Made by a program: the position numbers and the translations under genes. Shown piece after piece: positions 15,234-24,478 of a stretch of DNA of 38,160 nt; position 1 is the stretch's first letter, and the number at the start of each line of letters is the position of its first letter. This stretch comes from Chloroflexota bacterium (GTDB lineage Bacteria; Chloroflexota; Dehalococcoidia; SZUA-161): NCBI GenBank assembly GCA_021787935.1, contig JAJYLC010000012.1, positions 1-38,160 of the forward strand, in the 5' to 3' direction. The notes beneath the pieces are model-generated. The model was not told the DNA's origin, did no database searches, and was given only the letters and a program-made list of their open reading frames with translations.

Positions 15234-17444
15234 ATGAGCAAAAAGCGTACTGATGAACAGGTGATAATGACCACCTGTGCCAGCCACTGCGGCGGGTTTT
15301 GTGGTCTGAAGGTGCATGTAAAGGATGGCGTAATCACGAGAATCGAGACCGATGAGGGTGAGGAGCCGCAAGCCAGGGCTTGTCTCAAGGGGCGGTCATA
15401 TCGTCAGCGGGCCTATCATCCCGACCGCCTGCTCTATCCCTTGAAAAGGGTGGGAGAGAGGGGCGAAGGTAAATTTGAGAGGATTTCGTGGGACGAGGCC
15501 CTGGACACCGTAGCCGGTGAGATAAAGCGTGTCAGGGATACCTACGGGCCGCAGGCAATATTGCTCAAGACCTCCGTGGGTGATATGAATTTTATCCACA
15601 CAGGGGCCATGGTCGTGGAGAAGCTGCTGGCTATGGCGGGCGGCTATTCTTCGCCCTGGGCGTACTTCTCCTACGAAGGCGGCACTTTCGCCGAGCTGAC
15701 CACCTACGGTACGATGTCATCTCAGAGTTCCCGCGAGGATTTTCTGAATTCACGCTTGATAATTATGTGGGGCTGGGACCCGGCGGTTACGATACAGGAC
15801 ACAAACACTATCTGGTACCTGGCACAGGCCAGAGAAGCTGGCTGCAAGATTGTCTCGATAGACCCCAGATTCACCGATACCACGGCAACCGTGGCGCACC
15901 AGTGGATACCTATCAGACCGGGCACTGACCCCGCCATGATGATTGCCATGGCCTACGTTATGTTGCGAGACGGCCTCCAAGAACAGGCGTTTCTGGATAA
16001 ATACACCTACGGTTTCGATAAATTCAAAGATTATGTCATGGGATTAGAGGATGGCGTGCCCAAAACTCCGGCCTGGGCTGAGCCCATCACCGGCGTCCCA
16101 GCGACTGTGATAGAGAACCTGGCCAGAGAATATGCTGCCACCAAGCCTGCAGCGCTCATCGCGGGCATAGGCCCCGGGCGCTCCGCCAGGGGAGAGCAGT
16201 ACCATCGGGCAGCCATAACCCTGTCCGCCATGACGGGCAATATCGGCATCCACGGCGGGAGCGCTGCCCAGAGGTCCTGGCCGGCAGGGCTGGTCCCGTT
16301 TCCTTTCATGATGATGGGCATCCCCGAAATTGTGGTTAACCCTCACGAGTCGAATAATGCTCCCCCGGGGGATATGCTGCCGCTGCGCAGAATCTGGCCC
16401 TGGGGTGCAGGCAGCATACACGTTGCTCAAATGGCGGACGCTCTACTCAAAGGGAAGGCCGGAGGTTATCCCGCCGACTATAAGCTGCTCTACATAGCCA
16501 GTACCGGCTATCCCAATCAATACCTCAATGTCAACAAGCATGTGCAGGCCATGAAATCGAAGTCACTGGAGTTCATCGTCATGCACGAGCAGTTCATGAC
16601 GCCCGGCGCTAAGTTCGCCGACATCCTGCTGCCGTGCAGCACCTTCCTGGAACGCAACGACATGGCTCAGTGGTCTGCCACCTGGTTCTATGGATACCAG
16701 AACAAGGTGATCGAGCCCCTGGGCGAGTCGAAATCGTCATGGGATATATGCAAAGAGCTGGCCTTGAGACTGGACATACCGCACTTTTTCGATAAAACGG
16801 AGGACGAGACGCTGAGGGACATGGTGAAAGGTTGCCCCGACATCAAGGACTACGATATCTTCAAGAAGCAAGCCCTGCACAAAATGCACCCTGCGGAGCC
16901 GCATGTCGCTTTCGGCGATGAGATTAGAGACCCCGATAACAATCCCTTCCCTACCCCATCGGGCAAAATCGAGATATACTCCCAGTTGATTGCGGAGATG
17001 AATAACCCGGAGATACCCCCTGTCCCTAAGTATCTGGGCAACTGGGAAGACCTCAACGACCCCCTGGCCCGGAAATACCCTCTGCAGCTCGTCACCACGC
17101 ATTTCAAAGGCCGCGCCCATTCACAGTTCCATAATGTGCCCTGGGTGAAGGAGCTGCTGCCTCAGACAGTATTGATAAACTCATCCGATGCTAAGTCCAG
17201 AGGCATAAAGGATGGTGACTTGGTCAGGGTGTTCAACGACCGGGGCCAGATGATAATTCCGGCCAGGGTCAGCCAGCGTATTATGCCCGGCGTGGTGGAT
17301 GTCCCGCAGGGAGCCTGGTACGACCCCGACGAAAAGGGCATAGACCGAGGCGGCTGTGCTAATATATTGACCAAAGATGCCTATTCTCTCGGCGGCGCGT
17401 GCTGCACCAACACTGCGCTGGTTCAGGTTGAGAAAGCTCACTAG
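15234..17444 (+). CDS. Molybdopterin oxidoreductase, DMSO reductase superfamily
   Basis: A 736-residue catalytic subunit. The N-terminal [4Fe-4S] motif is Cys15-x3-Cys19-x3-Cys23-x26-Cys50 (TTCASHCGGFCG ... RACLKG). Molybdopterin-binding segments follow (IIMWGWDPAVT, IVSIDPRFTDTT, IPIRPGTDPAMM), and the C-terminal dinucleotide-binding domain starts near residue 615 (LQLVTTHFKGRAHSQFHN). There is no twin-arginine signal, so it should be cytosolic, unlike exported DmsA-type reductases. No electron-transfer FeS subunit or membrane anchor gene adjoins it. The substrate is not readable; reduction of S- or N-oxides or hydroxylation of an organic compound are both possible. The start at ATG 15234 has a GGGGGG tract upstream. 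The MBL gene follows after 16 bases. Confidence 0.9.
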   Translation: MSKKRTDEQVIMTTCASHCGGFCGLKVHVKDGVITRIETDEGEEPQARACLKGRSYRQRAYHPDRLLYPLKRVGERGEGKFERISWDEALDTVAGEIKRVRDTYGPQAILLKTSVGDMNFIHTGAMVVEKLLAMAGGYSSPWAYFSYEGGTFAELTTYGTMSSQSSREDFLNSRLIIMWGWDPAVTIQDTNTIWYLAQAREAGCKIVSIDPRFTDTTATVAHQWIPIRPGTDPAMMIAMAYVMLRDGLQEQAFLDKYTYGFDKFKDYVMGLEDGVPKTPAWAEPITGVPATVIENLAREYAATKPAALIAGIGPGRSARGEQYHRAAITLSAMTGNIGIHGGSAAQRSWPAGLVPFPFMMMGIPEIVVNPHESNNAPPGDMLPLRRIWPWGAGSIHVAQMADALLKGKAGGYPADYKLLYIASTGYPNQYLNVNKHVQAMKSKSLEFIVMHEQFMTPGAKFADILLPCSTFLERNDMAQWSATWFYGYQNKVIEPLGESKSSWDICKELALRLDIPHFFDKTEDETLRDMVKGCPDIKDYDIFKKQALHKMHPAEPHVAFGDEIRDPDNNPFPTPSGKIEIYSQLIAEMNNPEIPPVPKYLGNWEDLNDPLARKYPLQLVTTHFKGRAHSQFHNVPWVKELLPQTVLINSSDAKSRGIKDGDLVRVFNDRGQMIIPARVSQRIMPGVVDVPQGAWYDPDEKGIDRGGCANILTKDAYSLGGACCTNTALVQVEKAH

Positions 17445-17460
17445 ATAAGAGGATAAAGCC

Positions 17461-18357
17461 GTGCCGGATTTAAAGGAAGTGGCTGATAAGATTTACCGAC
17501 TTGAGGCAGGCCTGCCGGTGATGACCAACGTGTTCACGGTATACCTTATCAAGGAGGCTCAGGGCGTGGTAATAGACCCTGGCCCCGGAGCCCTGGTTCC
17601 CCAAATTCAGGAAGCAATGAAAAAGTTGGGCATGAAGGACTTGGCCTATATCATCCCTACCCACATCCATGTTGACCACGCAGGCGGCGCTGGTAAGCTG
17701 GCTCAGCTTTTCCCCATGGCGAAGGTGCTGGTTCACCCCGCCGGAGTGAAACATGCAGTCAATCCGTCCCGTCTCATCGAGAGTACCAAAACCGTTTTCG
17801 GCGAGGACTTCGAGGCAGGGTTCGGGCCGATTCTCCCCGTTCCGGAATCTCAAATAAAGTCGGTAGCGGATGGCGAGATAATTAAGGTGGATGGCAGAGA
17901 GCTGCAGATTATCTATGCACCGGGCCATGCGCCCCATCATATAGCCATCTTTGACCGCAGAGTGAAGGGCATCTTCTGCGGCGAGGCGCTGGGCCTGCCC
18001 GGAGGCGAGGGCAACCGGACTCTGCTGCCCGCTGTGGCACCGCCCAGCTTCGACCAGGAGACATATCTGGAGACCATGGAAAAGCTGAGGAAGCTGAATG
18101 CCCGAATTATCTTCTATGCCCACGGCGGTGTGGTAGGTCGCGATCCGGATAAGCTGATTACGCAGGCAGAAAAGAATACCAGTATCATCGGCGACATAAT
18201 TCTCCAGGCCTTAAAGGATGGTGGAACAATCGAGGATATAAACCGCCGGGTGAAGGAATCAGCTTCCAGTCGTTTTGGCATGACCTTGACCGACATGGAC
18301 CTGGCTCTGACGGTAGGGGGCTACGAGGTCTACTACAAGAAGAAAGGGTTGTTGTGA
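17461..18357 (+). CDS. MBL-fold metallo-hydrolase
   Basis: A 298-residue metallo-beta-lactamase-fold protein. The metal motif is THIHVDH (His68, His70, Asp72, His73), with later ligands in APGHAPHHIAIF and YAHGGVVG. The C-terminal third is helical, as in thioesterase- or lactonase-like members with an added cap. It starts at GTG with AGAGGA eight bases upstream, 16 bases after the molybdopterin oxidoreductase stop, so the two are cotranscribed and probably act in one pathway. Hydrolysis of a thioester or lactone produced by the oxidoreductase is a guess. A REP-like hairpin lies just past its stop. Confidence 0.88.
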   Translation: MPDLKEVADKIYRLEAGLPVMTNVFTVYLIKEAQGVVIDPGPGALVPQIQEAMKKLGMKDLAYIIPTHIHVDHAGGAGKLAQLFPMAKVLVHPAGVKHAVNPSRLIESTKTVFGEDFEAGFGPILPVPESQIKSVADGEIIKVDGRELQIIYAPGHAPHHIAIFDRRVKGIFCGEALGLPGGEGNRTLLPAVAPPSFDQETYLETMEKLRKLNARIIFYAHGGVVGRDPDKLITQAEKNTSIIGDIILQALKDGGTIEDINRRVKESASSRFGMTLTDMDLALTVGGYEVYYKKKGLL

Positions 18358-18721
18358 GGGAGGTCTGATTGCTTCTGTAGGGGCAGACCAATGTGTCTGC
18401 CCTAATTGGAATGTCTGATTTGCTTGTACTATGACCATTCTTCCCACAAGGAGTCATTAAGCATTCTACCACAAAACCCACTAAAACCTATCATGACTTA
18501 GCACCGGGTAATGGGTCATTTTGACGAGTCAAGTCAGCAGTTTACTTTATTCCTTGCCTCAGTAAATACATCGTAAGTGACTATCTCAGTAGCCGTAAAG
18601 TACCCTGCAGAAAAGTACCCTAAGGTGATTACTGTAACTATCCCTCTTCGTCATAATTCAAGCAGCGGGAAAACATATCGCTGTAGAATGTCACAATAAA
18701 CTGTGTTAAGGAGTAAAGCGA
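18358..18721. other. 364-bp gene-free region
   Basis: Holds the REP-like hairpin at 18377-18404, flanked by near-identical direct repeats GTCTGATTGCTT (18363-18374) and GTCTGATTTGCTT (18413-18425). A direct repeat AAAGTACCCT occurs at 18597-18606 and 18612-18621. A clean Shine-Dalgarno AAGGAG (18709-18714) precedes the NERD gene. I see no ORF or RNA gene. Confidence 0.5.
18377..18404. repeat. REP-like hairpin after the MBL gene
   Basis: GTAG followed by a perfect 8-bp hairpin GGGCAGAC-caatgt-GTCTGCCC and TA. It lies 20 bases after the stop at 18357 and may also act as a transcript-end structure, although no T-run follows. Confidence 0.6.
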
Positions 18722-19507
18722 ATGTGTTTATTCTCGGAAGTTACAAAAAATGAAAAAAGAAGCCCCCTAAAAGAAAAGCCTCTTCGCAATCCCGGACAAT
18801 CGCTTGATGAGCAATTGGACCAAATCAAATGGGATATGTTGTCGTTCCTCCTAGCACCTTTGTTGCTTGTGTTTTTAGCTATATGGGAGTGGTGGAGTTG
18901 GTATCTGAAGTCTCCGCCACACCCTATTGCGGCCACTATACTTGCAATTATTCTGTTAGGATATTGCATCCCCAAATTCTTCAAGCTCAGGAGGCGTCGC
19001 CGTAATATTGAGCTAGGACGTGATGGAGAAAAGGTCGTTGGGCAAGCTTTGGAAGGTCTTCGCCAGCAAGGGTGTTTAGTTTTTCATGATGTGGTAGGTA
19101 AGAACTTCAATGTTGACCATGTCATAGTCTCCACGCATGGTATATTCTCAATCGAGACGAAAACGTACAGCAAGCCGACGAATGTAAACTCAAAGGTCAC
19201 GTTCAACGGGGAAAACATTCTGGTGGCTGGCAAATCCATCTATCCAAGTCCGGTAGAGCAGGCAAAGGCAAGCGCTAAATGGCTATGTTGCGACATACTT
19301 CATGAAAGCACTGGCAAATGGTTTCCCGTAAAACCAGTCGTAGTATTTCCTGGCTGGTGGGTTAACGAACAGAAAACTGGAGAAGTATGGGTGCTAAATC
19401 CCGATGGGCTTAAATATTGTATAGACAGAGAGCCCGAAATGCTCACCGAAGAGGACATGCATTTAGTGGTATATCACCTGTCGCGGTTTATCCGCGCGAC
19501 AGGTTGA
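18722..19507 (+). CDS. NERD-domain membrane protein
   Basis: A 261-residue protein. Residues 1-38 are polar; two membrane segments follow (about 40-58 and 68-85), then a basic stretch RRRRR and a NERD (nuclease-related) domain from about residue 97. The domain shows GRDGEKVVGQALEGL, then NVDHVIVSTHGIFSIETKT, where the D...E-x-K pattern matches the restriction-endonuclease-like active site proposed for NERD. Its role is unknown; DNA processing or defence has been suggested for the family from context only. It looks more A+T-rich than its neighbours, fitting horizontal transfer. The start at ATG 18722 has AAGGAG seven bases upstream. Confidence 0.8.
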   Translation: MCLFSEVTKNEKRSPLKEKPLRNPGQSLDEQLDQIKWDMLSFLLAPLLLVFLAIWEWWSWYLKSPPHPIAATILAIILLGYCIPKFFKLRRRRRNIELGRDGEKVVGQALEGLRQQGCLVFHDVVGKNFNVDHVIVSTHGIFSIETKTYSKPTNVNSKVTFNGENILVAGKSIYPSPVEQAKASAKWLCCDILHESTGKWFPVKPVVVFPGWWVNEQKTGEVWVLNPDGLKYCIDREPEMLTEEDMHLVVYHLSRFIRATG

Positions 19508-19672
19508 ACGCGAAAGTCGGGTTCTCTAACTCGCAGTTGTTTTTAGAAAGCTCCCACATTGTTATTAACATAGGGATCAAAGCCGAACACATAGGTTCAC
19601 CCACACAGAAAATTGACAACCGTCTTCGCTACTGCTAGGATTCTAGTTACTCCAGGGAACGGAGGTGCTGCT

Positions 19673-19831
19673 ATGAAATCGCGTTGTGAAAACTGCAGTA
19701 TGCGCAAGCGCGCCGAGAAAAATCCCAACTCCATAATCAGCAAAATCTGGCGCTGGCACACAGGCTGGTGTCCCGGCTGGAAGGCGTATCAACGCGAGCT
19801 GGCGCAGCAAAAGGTAAATAATAAGCCCTGA
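19673..19831 (+). CDS. Small Cys/Trp-rich protein (52 aa)
   Basis: A 52-residue basic protein with the pattern CENCSMRKRAEKNPNS (Cys at 5 and 8) followed by WRWHTGWCPGW with a third Cys near position 34. The Cys and His residues could bind a metal, but I know of no assigned function. Strong evidence for translation is the GGAGGT six bases before ATG 19673. A longer open frame begins at 19613 without such a site. A hairpin with a T-run lies 35 bases downstream and closes the transcript. It stands alone between the NERD gene and the alpha-2-macroglobulin gene. Confidence 0.7.
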   Translation: MKSRCENCSMRKRAEKNPNSIISKIWRWHTGWCPGWKAYQRELAQQKVNNKP

Positions 19832-19865
19832 CCACTGAATCCTACATAAGTCTATAATTCGAATG

Positions 19866-19893
19866 GTAGGGGCACGGTGCCCCTACGTTTTTT
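19866..19893 (+). terminator. Rho-independent terminator built on a GTAG-headed palindrome
   Basis: GTAGGGGC-ACGGT-GCCCCTAC (stem of at least 8 bp) followed by G and six T. It ends the small Cys-rich gene. Its GTAGGGGC head and CTAC tail are the same as in the REP-like repeats of this window, so a repeat may have been co-opted as terminator. Confidence 0.8.
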
Positions 19894-20021
19894 AACAGTC
19901 TTACGGGAACTTTCCTGCCCAGACCTCCGTCTTTCTTTACAGAAGGCTGTTTATCCCTTACTGCAACTAGCAATCCGATGGTTGATAAGCGACCCCACAA
20001 GCACTTTCCGAGGAGGAAGCC

Positions 20022-23000
20022 ATGAGGTCTACAGGATTGGTAGGTATAGCATTTATTCTTATTCTAGCTCTGGCCATTATCGCCCCCATCGCGTCTGTGT
20101 TTACGGAGAATGAGGCAGTGGGGCAGGTCGAAAGCTATATGGCGGTAGTCCCCAAAGTCCTGCACGCAGGGAGCCAGGAATCTATATCTCTGGCCCTTTT
20201 CAGCGGGTCAGCGCTGACCTCGGATAGGGTCGAGGTGGCTTTGCTCAAGGATGGCAACCAGGTTCTCCACGTCACCAGGCAGGTCAGCGGAAAAGGCACC
20301 ATAGATTTCAAGGTTCCCCCGACTGCGGAAGGCACTTATGTGCTCAGCGTCAAAGGGTCTGGCTTCGAGGACAAAGCCCAGGTGACCGTACAGAAAAGCT
20401 CGCTCATTTTCCTGGAGACCGATAAGCCTATTTACAAGCCGGGACAGAACATCGAGATGAGGGTGATGACCCTCGACCCTGACCTCAAGCCGGTAAGCCA
20501 GGCCGCTACCGTGGAGGTGCTGGATGCCAAGGGCATCAAAATCTTCCGCAGCGAAATCTCCACGGATGCATACGGCATGGCAACCCTGGAGCTTCCCATT
20601 TCCCAGGAACCCAACCTGGGCACGTGGAAGATAACCGCTAAATCGGCTAATGACGATACTGAGATAGATGTTGCCGTCGAGGAGTATGTGCTGCCCAAAT
20701 ATGAGGTCAAGGCTGAGCTTCCCAAGGACTGGTTCCTGGCCAGCGAGCCCATCAAGGGCAGCGTCTCAGCGGAATACAGCTTCGGCAAGCCTGTAAAAGG
20801 TGAGCTTGTCATCACCGCCGAGAGATATGTCGGCCAGTGGGAACAGTACGCTACCATCTCCAAGCCCATTGACGGGCAGACCGACTTCGAACTGCCAGCG
20901 GTGGGCTATGTCGCGGGAGTGCCTTCAGCAGGCGGCATGGGCAACGTTATGCTCGACATCGCGGTTAAGGAAAGTGAGACCGGCTATGAAGGGAACACCA
21001 GCGAGCTGTTAACAGTCTCCAGCACCCCGCTCAATATCCAGATAATCCCCGAGAGCCCGGTATTCAAGCCCGGTTTGCCTTTCAGTTTTCTTATTATCAC
21101 CGAGACGCCTGATAACGAAGGTGTAGATGCTCAAGTAGCTGTCACGGTAACTTATCTCAATGAGAAGCTCGAGGAGATAAGCAAAGATGAAAGAAATGTC
21201 GATACCACCGGCGGCAAAGCCCTGGTCGAGGTGAGTCCACCCGCGGACAGCGTAGCTCTGGCGATCGAAGCCTTCGAGCTTACGCCGATTTCGTCCCGGC
21301 CGCCAGCCCAGGCTTCCAAGATGGTGGAAGCTGGCTACTCTCCCTCGGGCAACTTCATCCACGTGGAGCAGGTGAGCCAGGGCACGCCCAAGATAGGGCA
21401 GCAGATCATGTTCAAGGTCTACTCTACCAGCGAGGCTGCCAATTTCTACTACGAGGTCGTAGCCCGCGATAGGGTAGTCTTCACCGATTTTACGCAGAGC
21501 AACATAATAACCTTCGATACCACCCCTCTCATGACACCCTCCGCCAAGCTGCTGGTCTATCAAATCCTGCCCAACAGCGAGGTGGCAGCAGATTACCTGC
21601 CCTTCGCCGTCGAAGCAGTATATCCCAATGATGTGAATGTGGAGTTCAATCAGACCCAGGCTAAGCCTGGAGACCAGATCCAGATAAATATCCAGTCCCA
21701 GGGCCAGTCTGAGATCGGCCTCACGGCGGTGGACAAGTCGGTCTTTATCCTCGCCGGAAACAGGCTCAATCTACAGCAGGTATTCGATGAGCTGGAGAAG
21801 TTGTATATGGAGCCGCAGGCTGAGCTGCACGAGGTCTCCATCTATAATGGTATCAATGTCCAGGGCACCAAGGACATCTTTGATGACGCCGGCGTGGTGG
21901 TGTTGACCAACAACAACATCCCGAAAGGCGAGAAGTATCAGTTGGAGTGGGGGCCGCGAGCCTGGGAAGGCGCCTGGAAGTTTATGGGTCAGGGCCCTGT
22001 CGGTGGAAATGGAGTTGTGCTGGCGCCAAACGCCGTGGGATCACATGGATTTTCGGCTTCAGGATTCAGTCCTGAAGAGCTTGCCCAGGTCCAGCGGGTA
22101 AGGCAGTATTTCCCTGAAACCTGGCTCTGGCAGAATGTCATCACCGACGCTAGTGGAAAAGCAACTCTGGATGTCACCGTGCCCGACACCATAACCACCT
22201 GGATGCTGCGTGCCGTTGCCCTGTCCAAAGAAAACGGCCTGGGTGTCGCCGAAAGCCAACTCATAGCGTTCCAGCCGTTCTTCCTCAGCGCCGACCTGCC
22301 ATACTCGGCGATAAGGGGCGAGCAATTCCCGGTCAAAGTAGCTATATACAACTATCTCGACCAGCCGCAGAACGTTGTGGTGCAAATCGATAACGCCGAC
22401 TGGTTCGACCTGCTTGACCAGTCCCAGAAGACGGTGGAGATAGCTCCCAACGATGTCGGCGGCGTCGAGTTTAACATAAAGCCAACGCAGTTAGGAGTCG
22501 GGCAATTGAAGATTACCGCCAGGAGCAGCCAGGCTGCTGATGCCGTAGTCAAGACGCTGATAGTCGAGCCTGAAGGAGTCGCCAGAGAGGATGTGCAGAA
22601 TCTGGTACTCTCCGCTGGTAACAGCACGGTGGTAAATACCAATATTCCTGCTTTAGTGGTCGACGGCTCGGGCAGAGCTTACATCGCAGTAACCTCCAGC
22701 TATTTGACACAGACCATAGATGGTCTGGACGCGCTCATTCAGATGCCCTTCGGCTGCGGCGAGCAGAACATGATTCTGTTTGCCCCCGACGTTTACATCA
22801 CCAAGTATCTTAAGGAATCGGGCCAACTCAAGCCCGAGATCATGGCCAAAGCGGAAAAGCTGATGATTACCGGCTACCAGAGAGAGCTTACTTATCAGCG
22901 CAGCGACGGCAGCTTCTCCGCATTCGGGGACAATGATGAGCAGGGCAGCCTGTTTCTCACCGCTTTTGTGCTTAAGTGCTTCTCCCAGGCCAAAAGCCTG

Positions 23001-24212
23001 GTCTATATTGATGACAGTGTTCTATCTCAAGCCGAGAAGTGGATAATCAACCATCAGAACGCTGACGGCTCTTTCGACCCGTTTGGCTTTGTTGCCCATC
23101 AGGATATGATGGGCGGGCTCAAAGGTAAAACCGCACTCACCGCCTATGTCGCTATAGCATTGCTTGAGGCTGGTGATAAGGCGGACGCTTCCAGAGCCAT
23201 TAGTTACCTGGAAGGCCAGCTTAACAACATAAATGACGCCTACACCATGGCGATTACGGACTATGCCCTGGAGCTCGGCGGAAGCGCACTCAGCGGACAG
23301 GCCCACATTAAACTGATGGAGATGGCGCAGGAGGACGAGAATGGCCTGCACTGGGGCAACGTTACAGAGATTGAACCTCTGAATCAAGCAGGCGGCGCCA
23401 TGATGCCGTTCCGCCCTATGGAGATGAACAGGAGCAACGCCATTGAGGCTACAGGCTACGCCACCCTGGCTTTGCTCAAAAATGGCGATGCCTTCGATGC
23501 CTCCCGCGCTGCCAAGTGGCTGGTCTCGCAGCGCAACGCCTACGGCGGCTACGGCTCGACCCAGGATACTGTGGTGGCTCTCCAGGCGCTGACCGAGTAC
23601 TCCACTAACGCCAGGGCTGATGTCGACCTGACCGTGGCCATAAACGCCGGTAGCCAGACAAAGCAGCTCAGGATTACTCAGGACAACTTCGATGTTCTCC
23701 AGACGGTGGAGGTGCCTCTGAATCAGGATATTACCATAAGCACGGCGGGCAGGGGTGATGCCATTGCCCAGATTGTCGAGAGATACAACCTGCCCCAGGC
23801 CGAGCAGCAAAGTGACCAGATATTGAAGATAAACGTTGGCTATGATACCGACCAGGTCGAGGTGAATGACCTGGTCAAGGTCTCGGTAGACCTAACATAT
23901 AACCCGCCGATAGACATGAAGGCTGAGATGGTAGTGCTTGACGTCTCAGTTCCCACCGGCTTCTCTCCGGTTACCGAATCCATAGACAAAGTAATTGCGG
24001 GCAATGACAGCATCAAGCGGTATGACATTGCGGGAAGGAAGGTCATCTTCTACATCGAGGACATGCAGCCGGGCGCTAAAATATCGTTCAGCTTCGATGT
24101 GAAGGCGCTGTACCCGGTCACGGCCAAAGGTGTTACGTCACAGGCCTATTCCTATTACAACCCAGACATCAAAGCCGAGACCTTGAGCCAGGGCATTGTA
24201 GTCACCCAGTAG
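20022..24212 (+). CDS. Alpha-2-macroglobulin family thioester protein
   Basis: A 1396-residue exported protein that would trap proteases through an internal thioester. One N-terminal hydrophobic segment (residues 6-27) acts as signal peptide or membrane anchor. Macroglobulin MG domains follow (for example LETDKPIYKPGQNIEMRV near 130 and VEEYVLPKYEVKAELPKDW near 220). Then come the A2M block FPETWLWQNVITDASGKATL with VPDTITTWM (about 695-735) and the thioester motif GCGEQN with Cys912 and Gln915. An alpha/alpha-toroid with repeated DGSF motifs and a receptor-binding-like C-terminal domain complete it. The layout resembles animal TEP/CD109 proteins more than the E. coli type (CLEQ). AGGAGG precedes the ATG. 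No pbpC-like gene is adjacent. The stop TAG lies in a REP-like GTAG. Confidence 0.93.
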   Translation: MRSTGLVGIAFILILALAIIAPIASVFTENEAVGQVESYMAVVPKVLHAGSQESISLALFSGSALTSDRVEVALLKDGNQVLHVTRQVSGKGTIDFKVPPTAEGTYVLSVKGSGFEDKAQVTVQKSSLIFLETDKPIYKPGQNIEMRVMTLDPDLKPVSQAATVEVLDAKGIKIFRSEISTDAYGMATLELPISQEPNLGTWKITAKSANDDTEIDVAVEEYVLPKYEVKAELPKDWFLASEPIKGSVSAEYSFGKPVKGELVITAERYVGQWEQYATISKPIDGQTDFELPAVGYVAGVPSAGGMGNVMLDIAVKESETGYEGNTSELLTVSSTPLNIQIIPESPVFKPGLPFSFLIITETPDNEGVDAQVAVTVTYLNEKLEEISKDERNVDTTGGKALVEVSPPADSVALAIEAFELTPISSRPPAQASKMVEAGYSPSGNFIHVEQVSQGTPKIGQQIMFKVYSTSEAANFYYEVVARDRVVFTDFTQSNIITFDTTPLMTPSAKLLVYQILPNSEVAADYLPFAVEAVYPNDVNVEFNQTQAKPGDQIQINIQSQGQSEIGLTAVDKSVFILAGNRLNLQQVFDELEKLYMEPQAELHEVSIYNGINVQGTKDIFDDAGVVVLTNNNIPKGEKYQLEWGPRAWEGAWKFMGQGPVGGNGVVLAPNAVGSHGFSASGFSPEELAQVQRVRQYFPETWLWQNVITDASGKATLDVTVPDTITTWMLRAVALSKENGLGVAESQLIAFQPFFLSADLPYSAIRGEQFPVKVAIYNYLDQPQNVVVQIDNADWFDLLDQSQKTVEIAPNDVGGVEFNIKPTQLGVGQLKITARSSQAADAVVKTLIVEPEGVAREDVQNLVLSAGNSTVVNTNIPALVVDGSGRAYIAVTSSYLTQTIDGLDALIQMPFGCGEQNMILFAPDVYITKYLKESGQLKPEIMAKAEKLMITGYQRELTYQRSDGSFSAFGDNDEQGSLFLTAFVLKCFSQAKSLVYIDDSVLSQAEKWIINHQNADGSFDPFGFVAHQDMMGGLKGKTALTAYVAIALLEAGDKADASRAISYLEGQLNNINDAYTMAITDYALELGGSALSGQAHIKLMEMAQEDENGLHWGNVTEIEPLNQAGGAMMPFRPMEMNRSNAIEATGYATLALLKNGDAFDASRAAKWLVSQRNAYGGYGSTQDTVVALQALTEYSTNARADVDLTVAINAGSQTKQLRITQDNFDVLQTVEVPLNQDITISTAGRGDAIAQIVERYNLPQAEQQSDQILKINVGYDTDQVEVNDLVKVSVDLTYNPPIDMKAEMVVLDVSVPTGFSPVTESIDKVIAGNDSIKRYDIAGRKVIFYIEDMQPGAKISFSFDVKALYPVTAKGVTSQAYSYYNPDIKAETLSQGIVVTQ

Positions 24213-24231
24213 GGGCGAGGTTGCCTTGCCC
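24209..24231. repeat. REP-like hairpin overlapping the A2M stop codon
   Basis: GTAG (24209-24212) followed by GGGCGAGG-ttg-CCTTGCCC, an 8-bp stem with one G-T pair. The TAG of GTAG is the stop codon of the alpha-2-macroglobulin gene. Confidence 0.6.
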
Positions 24232-24269
24232 AATTCCCCCTTGGCATGACAATCCGCTAAACACGACCC

Positions 24270-24324
24270 AAAATGTCACAATTTTTTAAGCTTTCCCTCT
24301 CTTCTTTTATAACTTCTTGATGTC
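24270..24324 (+). promoter_or_regulatory. Shared 55-bp upstream box, copy A
   Basis: An A+T-rich block running from AAAATGTCAC through AATTTTTTAAGC, TTTCCCTCTC and TATAACTTC. Without gaps it matches copy B (28453-28507) at 40 of 55 positions. It lies 154 bases before the ferritin-like gene. Its nature (operator, UP-like element or repeat relic) is unknown. Confidence 0.45.
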
Positions 24325-24478
24325 TTTACGAATAACATGCTTAGTACAGCCGCAGCATCTGGCTTTCCACGTGCGTGAGAGAATGGCCGTGAAATGGAAC
24401 CAGGAGGGGCAGTATGATTTAGGCTTATGGAGGGCTATCGCTGCCGGACCGGGGGCACATCAATAAAGGAGGTAACGG

